From Rhizobium phaseoli (GTDB taxonomy: Bacteria; Pseudomonadota; Alphaproteobacteria; Rhizobiales; Rhizobiaceae), in contig NZ_WUFT01000002.1 in the NCBI RefSeq assembly GCF_010668805.1, positions 186,001 through 250,000 of the forward strand: a DNA stretch of 64,000 bases, in the 5' to 3' direction. Below the pieces are notes generated by a model that ran no database searches, was not told the origin of the DNA, and saw only the letters and a list, made by a program, of their open reading frames with translations. The translations under genes were made by a program, and so were the position numbers. Below, piece after piece: positions 25,084-34,752 of the stretch. Within the stretch, counting starts at the first letter, position 1; every line of letters begins with the position of its first letter.

Positions 25084-26801
25084 CTCTGAGAACTTCCATT
25101 CCTAATGTTGTCGGGCGCGACGTAGCGGAAACGTCTGGAATGATCGCGGTCACGCGGATCCGGACGAGGGATCGCTGATATCAGCGCCTGCGTGTAGGCG
25201 TGCTCGGGTGTGCGGCAGACCTTCTCCGCTTCGCCGATTTCGACGAGCTGGCCTTTGTACATGACGCCGACACGGTCGCACATGTAGCGGATGACGCCGA
25301 TATCATGGCTGATGAAGATATAGGCGAGGCCGAGTTCGTCCTGCAGGCGCATGAGGAGATCGAGTACCTGCGAGCGCACGGAGACGTCGAGTGCCGAGGT
25401 TGCCTCATCCGCGACGATGACGCGCGGATTGAGCGTGATGGCCCGGGCAATGCCGATGCGCTGGCGCTGACCGCCGGAGAATGCGTGCGGATAGCGCTCG
25501 CGCGCTCTCGGATCGAGGCCAACCTGCTCCATCAGATGGCAAACCCGCTCTTCCAGCGCCCGCCCCTTGGCGACGCCATTGACGAGAAGCGGCTCGCCGA
25601 TGATCTGGGAGACGGTCATGCGTGGATTGAGGGAGCCGAAAGGATCCTGAAATACCATGCGCAATTCACGGCGCGCGGCGGCCAGTGTGGGACCCTTTGC
25701 CGTTGCCAGATCGATGATGTCGCCGCCGGCATTGCGGTAGAGGATTTCGCCGGCCGTCGGATCGATCAGCCGCATGATCGAGCGGCCCATCGTCGTCTTG
25801 CCGGATCCGCTTTCACCGACGATGCCGAGCGTCTCGCCCGGCAGCAGCGAAATGGAAACATCGTCCAGCGCCTTCACCTCTCCGAAATCCATCGAAACGT
25901 TGCGCAGTTCGAGGATCGGCGCTTGGGTTCTGTCGAGCGGGGGGCGTGCGAGACGGATTTCGGCCTTCTGCTCCAGCTTCAGCACCGAGCCGATCAGCAT
26001 GCGGGTATAGTCGTCTTGCGGCGCATGAAAGATCTGCTCGACCGGCGCATATTCCTTGGCGACGCCGTTATGCATCACCAGCACGTCATCGGCGATCTGC
26101 GCCACGACGCCCATGTCGTGCGTGATGAACAGAACCGCCATGCCGTTCGCCTTCTGCAGGCGGGCGATCAGGTCGAGAATTTCGGCCTGCGTCGTCACGT
26201 CGAGTGCGGTGGTCGGCTCGTCGGCGATCAGGAGCTGCGGTTTGCAGGCGAGTGCCATGGCAATCATCGCGCGCTGGCGCATCCCGCCGGAATATTGAAA
26301 GGCATACCGGTCCAGCGCCTTTTCCGGCGAGGGAATCTCGACCTGCTTCAGCAGCGATATGGCTTCAGCGCGCGCCTCTGCCTTGCTCATCCGGGTATGC
26401 AGGCGAAGCGCCTCGACGATCTGGTTGCCGACCGTGTGGATTGGCGACAGCGACGACATCGGCTCCTGGAAGATCATGGCAATGTCGCGGCCACGGATCG
26501 CCCGGATCTGACGCCCGCGCGGATTGAGGCTGGTCAGATCGGTCGAGCCGCCGTTTTGATCGTTCAAGATGATCGATCCGGCCGCAATGCGGCCGGGCGC
26601 ATCGACGATCTGCAGGATCGAACGCGCCGTCACCGACTTGCCGGATCCGCTTTCGCCGACGACACAAAGAGTCTTGCCCGGTTCAATTGCGAAAGAGAGA
26701 TCGCTGACGGCGCGAAAGATGCCGGTCCGCAGTGGAAATTCGACGGTCAGGTTTTTCACCTGGAGCAGCGGCCTGCCGGCGATGGGGACGATATCGGTCA
26801 T
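25080..26801 (-). CDS. Fused double ATP-binding protein of a family-5 (oligopeptide-type) ABC importer
   Basis: 573 residues joining DppD-like and DppF-like ATPases in one chain. The first half has [12 protein letters not shown], then FQEPMSSLSPIHTVG, FQYSGGMRQRAMIAMAL and LLIADEPTTALD. The second half has GESGSGKTTMGRS, VFQDPFGSLNPRMTV, FSGGQRQRIGIARA and VIVADEATSALD. Both nucleotide sites look intact. A start at ATG 26801 is preferred over 26834, which would overlap the permease. It energises the two permeases upstream. Confidence 0.95.
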   Translation of the reverse strand: MTDIVPIAGRPLLQVKNLTVEFPLRTGIFRAVSDLSFAIEPGKTLCVVGESGSGKSVTARSILQIVDAPGRIAAGSIILNDQNGGSTDLTSLNPRGRQIRAIRGRDIAMIFQEPMSSLSPIHTVGNQIVEALRLHTRMSKAEARAEAISLLKQVEIPSPEKALDRYAFQYSGGMRQRAMIAMALACKPQLLIADEPTTALDVTTQAEILDLIARLQKANGMAVLFITHDMGVVAQIADDVLVMHNGVAKEYAPVEQIFHAPQDDYTRMLIGSVLKLEQKAEIRLARPPLDRTQAPILELRNVSMDFGEVKALDDVSISLLPGETLGIVGESGSGKTTMGRSIMRLIDPTAGEILYRNAGGDIIDLATAKGPTLAAARRELRMVFQDPFGSLNPRMTVSQIIGEPLLVNGVAKGRALEERVCHLMEQVGLDPRARERYPHAFSGGQRQRIGIARAITLNPRVIVADEATSALDVSVRSQVLDLLMRLQDELGLAYIFISHDIGVIRYMCDRVGVMYKGQLVEIGEAEKVCRTPEHAYTQALISAIPRPDPRDRDHSRRFRYVAPDNIRNGSSQR

Positions 26802-26808
26802 GCCGGCC

Positions 26809-27930
26809 TCATTTATTGTACGGATCGGCCGCATCGCGCAGGCCGTCGCCGAGAAGGTTAAGCGCCATCACGGCGACCACGACGGCGCAGCCCGGCATGA
26901 AGAGCCATGGCGCGGTCGCGATCGAGCGAATGTTCTGGGCCTCGCGCAGAAGCACGCCCCAGGAGATGGTCGGCGGTTGCAGCCCGAGCCCCAGGAAGGA
27001 AAGAGAGGTTTCGGCAAGGATCATCGCAGGCACCGCAAGCGTGATCGAGGCGATGATGTGGCTGGCAAAGCTCGGCAGCATGTGGCGAAAAATAATGCGT
27101 CTTTCGCGAACGCCGTCGAGTCTGGCGGCGGCGACGAATTCCTCGGTGCGCAGCGACAGGAAGCGGCCGCGAACGACGCGGGCAAGCTGCGCCCAGCCGG
27201 TCAGCGACAGGATGATCGTGATCATCATATATTGCAGCGTCGCCGGCCAATCCTGCGGCAGGGCCGCGGCCATCGCCAGCCAGATCGGTATCGTCGGCAG
27301 AGACAGAACGAAATCGATCACGCGCTGCATGAAGAAATCGATGCGGCCACCGTAATAGCCGGAGATGCCGCCGAGCACGATACCGAGCATGAGCGAGAAG
27401 AAGACGCCGACGAGGCCGATCGACAACGAGATCTGCGAGCCTTGCACCGTTCGGCTGAAAACATCGCGCCCAAGCCTGTCTGCACCGAACAGAAGCAGCG
27501 GCGTCATCTTGTCGGGCGAGGCGATCAGATGGATGTTTGTGTTGAACAGACCGAATACGGAATATTCATAGCCGCGCCCGAAGAACTGGACGTCGACACG
27601 CTTCGCCGTGTCTTCCTTGAAGATGGCGGCCAGTGTTTCCGGATCGCGGGTCAGCTTCATCGGGTAATAATGCGGGCCGAAGGAGAAGCCGTTCTGCGTG
27701 TCGATCAGGTGCAATCTCTGCGGCGGGTGAAAGGTCGCCCGCGCATTTTGCAGGTTCGGATCGTTGATGGCGAAGAAACCGGGAACCAGGGCAACGATAT
27801 ACATCATCACGGTGACGACGAGCGCCACCATGGCGAGCCGGTGCCGGCGGAAAGCCCACCAGATAAGCTGCCATTGCGATGCGACGGCGGCGCGATCCGG
27901 CTGAATATTTGTAGCAGTGATGTCAGCCAC
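26809..27930 (-). CDS. Family-5 ABC importer permease, OppC/YejE type
   Basis: 373 residues, longer than a usual DppC because of a large periplasmic insertion between the first two helices (~60-150, rich in aromatic residues: FSFGPHYYPMKL, FFGRGYEYSVFG). The C-terminal membrane core carries the EAA loop EEFVAAARLDGVRERRIIFRHMLPS and the end NLLGDGLRDAADP. It starts with GTG after GGAGCC. It is paired with the OppB-type permease nine bases upstream. Confidence 0.93.
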   Translation of the reverse strand: MADITATNIQPDRAAVASQWQLIWWAFRRHRLAMVALVVTVMMYIVALVPGFFAINDPNLQNARATFHPPQRLHLIDTQNGFSFGPHYYPMKLTRDPETLAAIFKEDTAKRVDVQFFGRGYEYSVFGLFNTNIHLIASPDKMTPLLLFGADRLGRDVFSRTVQGSQISLSIGLVGVFFSLMLGIVLGGISGYYGGRIDFFMQRVIDFVLSLPTIPIWLAMAAALPQDWPATLQYMMITIILSLTGWAQLARVVRGRFLSLRTEEFVAAARLDGVRERRIIFRHMLPSFASHIIASITLAVPAMILAETSLSFLGLGLQPPTISWGVLLREAQNIRSIATAPWLFMPGCAVVVAVMALNLLGDGLRDAADPYNK

Positions 27931-27939
27931 GTGAGGCTC

Positions 27940-28926
27940 CTATTCCAACCGGATGCGGGGATCGACCAGTGCAAGCAGGATGTCGCTGATCAGAGAGCCT
28001 ATCAGCGTCAGCGCGCAGATCAGCAGAACGAAGGCGCCCGCCAGATACATGTCCTGGGCCATCAGCGCCTGCAGCAGCAAGGGGGCTGCCGTCGGCAGGT
28101 TGAGGACGATGGCGACGACAACCGAGCCGGAAATGAGGTTGGGCAGCAGCCAGGCAATGGTCGAGATGAACGGATTGAGCGCGATCATCATCGGGTATTT
28201 CATCAACAGCCGGAACTCCGACAGACCCTTTGCCCGCGCAGTGGTCACATAAGGCTTCGGCAGTTCATCGAGCATGTTCGCGCGCATGACGCGGATGAGG
28301 CTTGCTGTGGATGAGACGGCAAGAATGATGACGGGAAGCCAGAGATGCGAGAAGAGATCGACCATCTTGGCGAAGCTCCAGGAAGCGTTCTCGTATTCCG
28401 GCGAAAACAGCCCGCCGACATCCTGGCCGAATTCGACCGCCGCCACATACATCAGCACCAGCGCCAGTAGGAAGGACGGAACGGCCAGGCCGAAAAAGGT
28501 GAAGGCGGTGAAGAAATAGTCGCCGATCGAATATTTACGCACCGCGGAATAAACGCCGATCGGCAGGGCGATCGCCCAGGTGGCAATCAATGTCGACAGA
28601 GCCAGAACAAGCGTCAGCGCCATGCGTTCCCAGATAAGGTCGGAGACGGGCTGCTGCCATTCGAACGAAATGCCGAAATCGCCGCGCGAGAGGATGCCCC
28701 ATATCCATTTGAAATATTGGACGAGCATCGGATCGCCGAGGCCGAAGCGCTCGCGCAATTGTGCCGCCGTGTTCTGATCGACGATCTCGTTGGATGCCGC
28801 CAGTGTCGCTATATAGGTTGTGACATAGTCGCCCGGCGGCAGCTGGATCAGCACGAAAGCCAGAAAGCTGACGGCAAAAAGCGATGGAATCATCCATAGG
28901 AAGCGTTTGGCGATGAAGACCAGCAT
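27940..28926 (-). CDS. Family-5 ABC importer permease, OppB type
   Basis: 328 residues, six predicted helices. The N-terminal FLWMIPSLFAVSFLAFVLIQLPPGDYV is typical of OppB/DppB, and the EAA loop reads KPYVTTARAKGLSEFRLLMKYPM. It pairs with the next permease. The gap to the upstream binding-protein gene holds a stem-loop that could let the binding protein be made in excess. Confidence 0.93.
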   Translation of the reverse strand: MLVFIAKRFLWMIPSLFAVSFLAFVLIQLPPGDYVTTYIATLAASNEIVDQNTAAQLRERFGLGDPMLVQYFKWIWGILSRGDFGISFEWQQPVSDLIWERMALTLVLALSTLIATWAIALPIGVYSAVRKYSIGDYFFTAFTFFGLAVPSFLLALVLMYVAAVEFGQDVGGLFSPEYENASWSFAKMVDLFSHLWLPVIILAVSSTASLIRVMRANMLDELPKPYVTTARAKGLSEFRLLMKYPMMIALNPFISTIAWLLPNLISGSVVVAIVLNLPTAAPLLLQALMAQDMYLAGAFVLLICALTLIGSLISDILLALVDPRIRLE

Positions 28927-29009
28927 AGGGCGTCTCTTGCATTAAACGCTGCCCCGACTCCTTCGGCTGGACGGCCGAGAAGGCATTGGGAGACAGACTT
29001 GAAGGAAGA

Positions 29010-29031
29010 CGCCGTGCCTGATGGCACGGCG
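29010..29031 (-). promoter_or_regulatory. Stem-loop between binding-protein and permease genes
   Basis: CGCCGTGCC-TGAT-GGCACGGCG, a perfect 9-bp stem with a 4-base loop, 14 bases after the binding-protein stop and without a T-run. Hairpins here commonly protect the binding-protein mRNA or reduce read-through. Confidence 0.55.
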
Positions 29032-29044
29032 CCGGAGATCCGAA

Positions 29045-30985
29045 TCAGCTCGTGAAGGTGAATTGCTGCGGCAGCGCAGGCCCCGGATTAGGCCAGGACC
29101 AGCTATCCGGCTGCTTCTCGGGAACGTTGCGCAGGTTGTTGCGGATGATGCCAAACCCGCCGACCGCGAGGCAAAGCCCGACGGTCTCGAATTCCTCCGC
29201 GGCGATGTCGAAGATCTGCTTCATGATCGCACCGCGCTTGTCGAGGTCGGCCGTCGAACGCGCCTCGTCAAAGAGCTTCATGCGCTTCTTCTGGCTTTCC
29301 GGCGGTTCTTCGCCGCGTGCACCATTGGAGGTGTACCAAAGCGTCCACGGAATGGCGTAACGCGAACCCTGCGGATGGAAGGCGAAGAAATCGCGCGGAT
29401 CGAGCATCGGATCGAGACCGCCGGGACCCGGCCACACCTGCGCGTCATGGGCATTGTCGTCGCCGCGGGTGTAATAGAGCGCCCGCTCGATCGTATTGAC
29501 CTTCATGTCGATGCCGATCTGGGCCCAATGCGTCTTGACCAGTTCCAGGGCATCGACGAGATCGGGATAGAGCGTCGGAATGACGTCGATCGAGAAGAAC
29601 ACCTTCTGGCCGTCGGGCCGGAGGCGGAAACCGTCGCCGCCCTTCTTGTAGCCGGCCTGATCGAGCATCGCGCCTGCCTTGTCGGCGTCAAATTCCGTGA
29701 ATTGGCGCGCGTACGTCTCGTTATACCATGGATGGGTCGGACGCGGCCCAGCCTGGTATGGCTCACTTTGCCCGAAGTAGACGATATCGATGAGTTCCGG
29801 CCGATTGATGCCGATCGACAGCGCCTGCCGGAACGACTTGTCCGCAAACATCTTGCGCATGGCCGGATCTTTGTGGGTGATATTGAAGTAGATCTGGCAC
29901 TGTTGCGAGGCCGAGGGCACGAGCGTCAGCAGGCGATAGTCGCCCTTCTCCATGTTCTTGGACAGCGTCGGCTTGTTGGCGAGCACGCTGATATGGCGTT
30001 CCTGGATATCGATTTTTCCGGAGATGACGTTCAGCATCAGTGATTCGACGTCCTGCGAGATGCCGAAGTTGAGCTCATCGATGTAGGGAAGCTGGTTGCC
30101 CTCGGTATCGACCTGCCAAAAATAGGGATTGCGGGTCATGACGACGCGCGTGGCGCCGCCGGCATAGGGCTCTTTTACCACCCAGGGATCGAGCGTCGGC
30201 TTGTCGACATTGCCCCACCGCGACGGGATCTCGATGTCACCGCAACGGCTGCGGAACAGCTCCGTCCAGCTGGTGACGCCGGCCTTCTTCGCATCAGCCT
30301 CGATATTGGGATTATATTTCGGCAGGAACTGGCTGCAGTAATGCTTTGGAAAGAGCGTCGGATGCTGACCAAGCGGGGTGGCGAGGTTTTCCAGGTAAAG
30401 AGCGTTGGCCGCGGCAAAGGTGAACTTCACCGTATAGTCGTCGACCTTTTCGACGGTCACCGGCTTGCCGGCAACGGCAAGCTGCGCCGGTGTCGAGCTG
30501 TAGAGCTCGGTGTTCTTGACGCAGTCTTCGATCGCAAAAACAACGTCATCGGCCGTAAAGGGATGCCCGTCGGACCAGCGCACGCCTTCGATAAGATGGA
30601 ACGTGAATTGCGTTGCGTCGTCACTGACTTCCCAGCGCTCGGCAAGGTTTGGTTCCACAGCGGTAAACTCGAGGTTCCAGCGCACCAGGCTCTGGTTGCC
30701 GACCATGCGCAGTATGCCGTTATGGTCGGATGAACCGCGCAGACCGCGACGCAGCGAGCCGCCATAGGTGCCGATTTTTTCGAACGGCTTGACGACCATC
30801 GGCTTCTTCGGCAGGCGCTCGGCGAGCGGCGGCAGTTTTCCATCTTTCACAAGCTGTGCAAGTGCGGGTGCTTCACCGCCTGCGGCAGCGGAGACGCGAC
30901 CAGCGACGGATAACGCTGCGACACCGGCCATGCCGCCAAGCACGGCGCGGCGGGTAACGCCACGCGACAGTATTTCATTAGGCAT
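29045..30985 (-). CDS. Family-5 extracellular solute-binding protein, Tat-type signal
   Basis: 646 residues, a large periplasmic binding protein of the peptide/oligosaccharide class. The N-terminus VTRRAVLGGMAGVAALSVAGRVSA is a twin-arginine-like signal. The mature protein has NLAERWEVSDDATQFTFHLIEGVRWSDGHPFTADDVVF, the family-5 signature region, and late FRQALSIGINRPELIDIVYFGQSEP. GGAGGA precedes the ATG. It is the first gene of the leftward operon, divergent from the GntR gene. The coupled dehydratases suggest a sugar-acid-containing ligand rather than a peptide (inference). Confidence 0.94.
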   Translation of the reverse strand: MPNEILSRGVTRRAVLGGMAGVAALSVAGRVSAAAGGEAPALAQLVKDGKLPPLAERLPKKPMVVKPFEKIGTYGGSLRRGLRGSSDHNGILRMVGNQSLVRWNLEFTAVEPNLAERWEVSDDATQFTFHLIEGVRWSDGHPFTADDVVFAIEDCVKNTELYSSTPAQLAVAGKPVTVEKVDDYTVKFTFAAANALYLENLATPLGQHPTLFPKHYCSQFLPKYNPNIEADAKKAGVTSWTELFRSRCGDIEIPSRWGNVDKPTLDPWVVKEPYAGGATRVVMTRNPYFWQVDTEGNQLPYIDELNFGISQDVESLMLNVISGKIDIQERHISVLANKPTLSKNMEKGDYRLLTLVPSASQQCQIYFNITHKDPAMRKMFADKSFRQALSIGINRPELIDIVYFGQSEPYQAGPRPTHPWYNETYARQFTEFDADKAGAMLDQAGYKKGGDGFRLRPDGQKVFFSIDVIPTLYPDLVDALELVKTHWAQIGIDMKVNTIERALYYTRGDDNAHDAQVWPGPGGLDPMLDPRDFFAFHPQGSRYAIPWTLWYTSNGARGEEPPESQKKRMKLFDEARSTADLDKRGAIMKQIFDIAAEEFETVGLCLAVGGFGIIRNNLRNVPEKQPDSWSWPNPGPALPQQFTFTS

Positions 30986-31087
30986 CGAGTTCCTCCGTTT
31001 TTATGCCGGCGCAGCTTTTGGACCGGCGGATGCGGCGGGCTCCCGACCCACCGCCTGCGCCCTCCTCGGCGCCAGGGCCGAACCATA

Positions 31088-31140
31088 GACACGTTCCCAA
31101 ATGATTACAAGAGTTGACAGATAATTACAAATTTTGTAGC
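31088..31140. promoter_or_regulatory. Divergent promoter/operator region of the two-sided catabolic locus
   Basis: The 302-base gap between the two operons holds no gene. A perfect 13-bp dyad TACAAA-T-TTTGTA (31126-31138) lies just after TTGACA (31114-31119) on the + strand, so a repressor there would cover the promoter of the GntR gene; a related GATTACAA/AATTACAA pair is just upstream. This is a candidate GntR operator governing both arms. Confidence 0.45.
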
Positions 31141-31287
31141 GATGCAACAACAGAACCGGGAAGGTCTTCCCGGAATACAAGGCTAATGCGAATAAGACGC
31201 GATGATCTGTCAGAAGCTGTACGTTTCTCTGGCGAATTATTGATTAGCGACAGCAAGAGCCCACAGCGTTCAGAGAAAAGGACGATC

Positions 31288-32001
31288 ATGACATTCGCGG
31301 TCGACGCCGTTTCGAACAGAGCCGCAACGCGCTTCAGCGACATCATCTACGAGAAGATCGTGGGGATGATCGCCGACGGCAACTTTCCGGTGAACGAACG
31401 ACTGCCGTCGGAGACGAAGCTCGCCGCTGATTTCGGTGCATCGAGACCCGTTGTGCGCGAAGCGCTCGAACGCTTGAGAGCCGATGGTCTGGTCGTTTCG
31501 CGCAAGGGCTCCGGCTCCTATGTTCGGCAAAGACCGGATTCGTCGATGCTGAAGATGGTGCCGGTCGGATCGCTCGCCGATGTCCAGCGGTTTTTCGAAT
31601 TCCGCGCCGGTCTCGAAGCCGAGGCGGCGGAGCTTGCCGCGCGAAACTGGCAGGCGGACGACAGGGAACGGATAACCGCAGCGCTCCTTTCGATCGAGCA
31701 ATGCCTGCGCAACGGCGAGCTCGGCGCCGAGGAGGACCAGGCTCTGCATGATGCAATCGCCATGGCGACCGGCAACCAGTTCCACATCACCGTTCGCGAA
31801 TGGTTCAGGCCGCATTTCGCCATCGGGCATTCCGTTACCCGAAGCTTGAGCCTGAAACGGACACTGGAGCAGATCCGCAGCGTCCAGGATGAGCACGCGG
31901 TGATCGTGGATGCGATCTTCGCACGGCGGGAAACCGAAGCTCACGATGCAATGAAGAAACACATACTGAATGCCCGCGCCCGAATGTTCCAGGGCGTTTG
32001 A
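31288..32001 (+). CDS. GntR-family regulator (FadR/FCD subfamily)
   Basis: 237 residues from ATG 31288 (AAAGGA upstream). The winged helix reads RFSDIIYEKIVGMIADGNFPVNERLPSETKLAADFGASRPVVREALERLRADGLVVSRKGSGSYV. The FCD ligand domain carries FFEFRAGLEAEAAELAA, DQALHDAIAMATGN and DEHAVIVDAIFARRETEAHDAMKKHI, with the metal-site Asp/His residues. It probably senses a sugar-acid intermediate and represses both divergent operons. First gene of the rightward operon. Confidence 0.94.
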   Translation: MTFAVDAVSNRAATRFSDIIYEKIVGMIADGNFPVNERLPSETKLAADFGASRPVVREALERLRADGLVVSRKGSGSYVRQRPDSSMLKMVPVGSLADVQRFFEFRAGLEAEAAELAARNWQADDRERITAALLSIEQCLRNGELGAEEDQALHDAIAMATGNQFHITVREWFRPHFAIGHSVTRSLSLKRTLEQIRSVQDEHAVIVDAIFARRETEAHDAMKKHILNARARMFQGV

Positions 32002-32022
32002 GCGAGAATGGGAGCAAGAACG

Positions 32023-32853
32023 ATGAAACGGATCGCTATCACGGGTGCTGCCGGACGTGTCGGAACCCTGCTGCGCCCGCTCCTCCGCGCGCATGTCGAG
32101 CACGTCAGCCTGATCGATCTGCAGGAACCGGCTGAGCTCGGCGGAAACGAGACCTTCGTAAGGGCCGACCTTACAAAGCTCGACGAGGCAACGGCTGCGC
32201 TGAGAGATATCGACGGCGTCGTTCATCTCGCAGGCATCGCAAGCGGCATCGACATGAACGCCATTCTGCACGCAAATGTGCTTGGAACCTATAATCTCTA
32301 CGAGGCGGCGCGGATCAACAAAATCCCCAGGGTCGTCTATGCGTCGAGCAACCATGCGACCGGCTTTTATCCGCGTGACGAAATCATATCGCCGCTCGAT
32401 CCCATGCGCCCCGACAGCCCTTACGGACTTTCCAAATGCTGGGGCGAGCTGGTGGCGGGGCTTTACTACGACACGTCGGGCATTCGCTCCCTTTCCATCC
32501 GTATCGGCAATGCCGGCACCTACCCCAATAGCGAACGTTCGGTTGCGATCTGGATCAGCGCGCGAGATCTGGCGCAATTGGTGCGGATCGGGCTGTCCCA
32601 CCCGTTGATCGCCGCGACTGTCGTCTACGGCGTTTCCGATACCGACGAGAAATGGTGGGACAATGATCTGGCGACGAGGCTCGGCTACCGGCCAGAGGAC
32701 CGGCCGCGCGAGCACGCCCGCATCGAACAGGGATCCGAGGGGCCGGTCGCGCTGGCGTTCCAGGGCGGCGGGTTCTGCGAGATCAATCACGACGGCACCA
32801 TCCGCATGCGTGACGCCGAAGGTTTGGCCAAGAGCCCGGAGGCGGCCGAATGA
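32023..32853 (+). CDS. Uronate dehydrogenase-like NAD-dependent oxidoreductase
   Basis: 276 residues, extended-SDR fold: NAD motif TGAAGRVG (7-14), DGVVHLAG, ASSNHATGFYP and the catalytic Tyr134-x3-Lys138 (YGLSKCWGE). The ASSNH and WWDN motifs and overall layout match uronate dehydrogenase (Udh) of Agrobacterium, which oxidises galacturonate or glucuronate to the aldarolactone. Oxidation of another aldose at C1 is possible. GGGAGC lies before ATG 32023. The next gene, a lactonase, overlaps by four bases, fitting a lactone product. Confidence 0.85.
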   Translation: MKRIAITGAAGRVGTLLRPLLRAHVEHVSLIDLQEPAELGGNETFVRADLTKLDEATAALRDIDGVVHLAGIASGIDMNAILHANVLGTYNLYEAARINKIPRVVYASSNHATGFYPRDEIISPLDPMRPDSPYGLSKCWGELVAGLYYDTSGIRSLSIRIGNAGTYPNSERSVAIWISARDLAQLVRIGLSHPLIAATVVYGVSDTDEKWWDNDLATRLGYRPEDRPREHARIEQGSEGPVALAFQGGGFCEINHDGTIRMRDAEGLAKSPEAAE

Positions 32854-33737
32854 CGGCGCCTCGGATCATCCACCCAGAAGTCCGTTCCGTGATCCAGCAG
32901 CCGCTGACGGTCGGTGAATCGCCGGTATGGGACGATGAGACCGGCATGCTGTGGCTTGTCGATATCCTGGCGCCGGCGGTTGTCCGGCTCTCCCCACAGG
33001 GAAAGATCGACCGCTTCGACATGCCGGCGGCAATCGGCAGTCTCGGGCTTTGCCGCGATCACAGGATCGTGGTGGGCCTCCAGACGGGCGTCCATCTCTT
33101 CGATCCCGTCTCGGGAAAAATCGAGTTTCTCTGCGACCCGGTCGGGCGGGATATCAATGGCCGTCTCAACGACGGCAAGGTCGGCCCCGACGGCTGCTTC
33201 TGGGTCGGCTCGATCAGCGAAGCCAAGCCGCAGGTGAATGACGCAGCACTTTTCCGAGTCGGGGCCGATGGCAGCACGCGGACCGTCGCAACGGGGTTGA
33301 CGAGTTCCAACGGTCTCGCCTGGTCGCCGGACGGCCGGCGGATGTATCACTCCGACAGCCGCCAATGTTTCCTGCAGGCATTCGACTTCGATCCCGAGAC
33401 GGGCAGTCTCGCCGAAGGACGTCGCCTTCGCAGCTTCACCGAAGATGAGGGCCGGCCGGACGGGGCGACCACCGATCGCGACGGGTTTTACTGGAGCGCC
33501 GGCGTCTCTGCCGGCCGCCTCAACCGGATATCGCCCGAAGGCGAAATCGTCGAGATTTACATTCTGCCGGTCGCAGCACCGACAATGCCGTGTTTCGGCG
33601 GACCCGATCTCAACACGCTCTTCGTCACCAGCCTGTCGACGGACCGCACCGGGCGTTTCGAGGCGGGAACGGTCATCGCCTTCGACGTGGATGTAGCGGG
33701 GCTGCCGCCCTTCCGCTTCGGCAACCAATCATCTTGA
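32850..33737 (+). CDS. SMP-30/gluconolactonase-family lactonase
   Basis: 295 residues, six-bladed beta-propeller of the SMP-30 family. Metal ligands are in place: Glu23 (GESPVWD), Asn153 (SSNGLAWSPD), Asp203 (PDGATTD), and Asn106-Asp107 in RLNDGKVGPDGCFW. These enzymes open sugar lactones to the acid. It overlaps the dehydrogenase gene by ATGA and so would hydrolyse that enzyme's lactone product (inference). Confidence 0.92.
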   Translation: MTAPRIIHPEVRSVIQQPLTVGESPVWDDETGMLWLVDILAPAVVRLSPQGKIDRFDMPAAIGSLGLCRDHRIVVGLQTGVHLFDPVSGKIEFLCDPVGRDINGRLNDGKVGPDGCFWVGSISEAKPQVNDAALFRVGADGSTRTVATGLTSSNGLAWSPDGRRMYHSDSRQCFLQAFDFDPETGSLAEGRRLRSFTEDEGRPDGATTDRDGFYWSAGVSAGRLNRISPEGEIVEIYILPVAAPTMPCFGGPDLNTLFVTSLSTDRTGRFEAGTVIAFDVDVAGLPPFRFGNQSS

Positions 33738-33756
33738 AAGCGAACGGGGAAGAGAA

Positions 33757-34710
33757 ATGAGCATCGCGATCATGCGCAAGGCGCTTACCGGCGTGTCGGG
33801 CGTTCCCGTCACGGCCTATGACGGCAAAGGCGAAGTCGAACCTCAGATCACGGCCAACGTCTATGCGCGAGTGGCGGCCGCCGGGATCCACAACATCGTT
33901 GCTGCCGGCAATACCGGCGAGTTCTACGCCCTGACGCCGCAAGAGATCCGGATCGTCCACGAAGCGGCGGTTTCAGGCGTCAACGGCCGGGCGCCGGTGA
34001 CGGCGGCCATCGGCCGGTCGCTCCGCGAGGCGATCGGCATGGCGAGGGATGCGGCTTCGATCGGCGCAACCGCCGTCATGTCGCATCAGCCCGTCGATCC
34101 TTTCGCAGCACCATCGGCCCAGATCGGCTATTTCTGCGATCTTGCCGATGCTTCCACCCTGCCGCTGATCGCCTATGTCAGAGCCGAGGGTTTCGGTGTC
34201 GACGATATCGTCCGTCTCGCCAACCACGGCAATATTGCCGGCATCAAGTTTGCAACGACCGATCTGATGCTGCTGTCGAGAGCCATTCCCGCAGCCGATC
34301 CGGCCGGGGCGCTGTTCGTCTGTGGTCTGGCGGAAAGCTGGGCGCCGACATTTACCGCGGCCGGCGCGCGCGGCTTCACCTCAGGTCTCGTCAACGTTGC
34401 GCCGCAGCTTTCGCTTGCCGTCCATGCTGCGCTCGAACAAGGCGATTTCGCCGCGGCAAGGGCGATCGTCAACCGGCTCGAACCATTCGAGCGGATGCGG
34501 ACCAAATTCCGCAACGGTGCGAACGTGACGGTCGTCAAAGAAGCCGTCACCTATTCCGGCCTCGATGTCGGTCCGGTGCGCGTGCCGGGATTGCCGCTGC
34601 TCGACCAACATGATCGCGAGGAACTTCATCGGTTGCTTCGAGGCTGGGAGGCCGACGGCAGCATTCAGACTGATCCGGCCCGGCAGCAGTCTGCCAAGGC
34701 GGCCGGCTGA
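33757..34710 (+). CDS. DapA-family lyase/dehydratase of sugar-acid catabolism
   Basis: 317 residues, Schiff-base TIM barrel: AGNTGEFYALTPQE (pyruvate-binding loop ~50-64), Tyr140 (PLIAYVRAEG) and Schiff-base Lys164 (AGIKFATTD). By context it handles the 2-keto-3-deoxy acid made by the dehydratases. Two outcomes are possible in this family: aldol cleavage to pyruvate plus an aldehyde, or dehydration/decarboxylation as in 5-keto-4-deoxyglucarate dehydratase. I cannot tell which. GGGGAAG precedes the ATG. Confidence 0.9.
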   Translation: MSIAIMRKALTGVSGVPVTAYDGKGEVEPQITANVYARVAAAGIHNIVAAGNTGEFYALTPQEIRIVHEAAVSGVNGRAPVTAAIGRSLREAIGMARDAASIGATAVMSHQPVDPFAAPSAQIGYFCDLADASTLPLIAYVRAEGFGVDDIVRLANHGNIAGIKFATTDLMLLSRAIPAADPAGALFVCGLAESWAPTFTAAGARGFTSGLVNVAPQLSLAVHAALEQGDFAAARAIVNRLEPFERMRTKFRNGANVTVVKEAVTYSGLDVGPVRVPGLPLLDQHDREELHRLLRGWEADGSIQTDPARQQSAKAAG

Positions 34711-34752
34711 ATTCGACTATTTCCGCAAACAACAGGATTGGGAGGTCTAGAG

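Noticed and set aside
25200..28314. Open frames of 553 and 581 residues on the + strand opposite the ABC ATPase and permease genes
   Set aside because: Antisense shadows; they cross two real genes and the sequence is low-complexity Arg/Gln/Asp/His.
31270..32790. 506-residue minus-strand frame opposite the GntR and dehydrogenase genes
   Set aside because: Antisense shadow spanning two supported genes and their gap.
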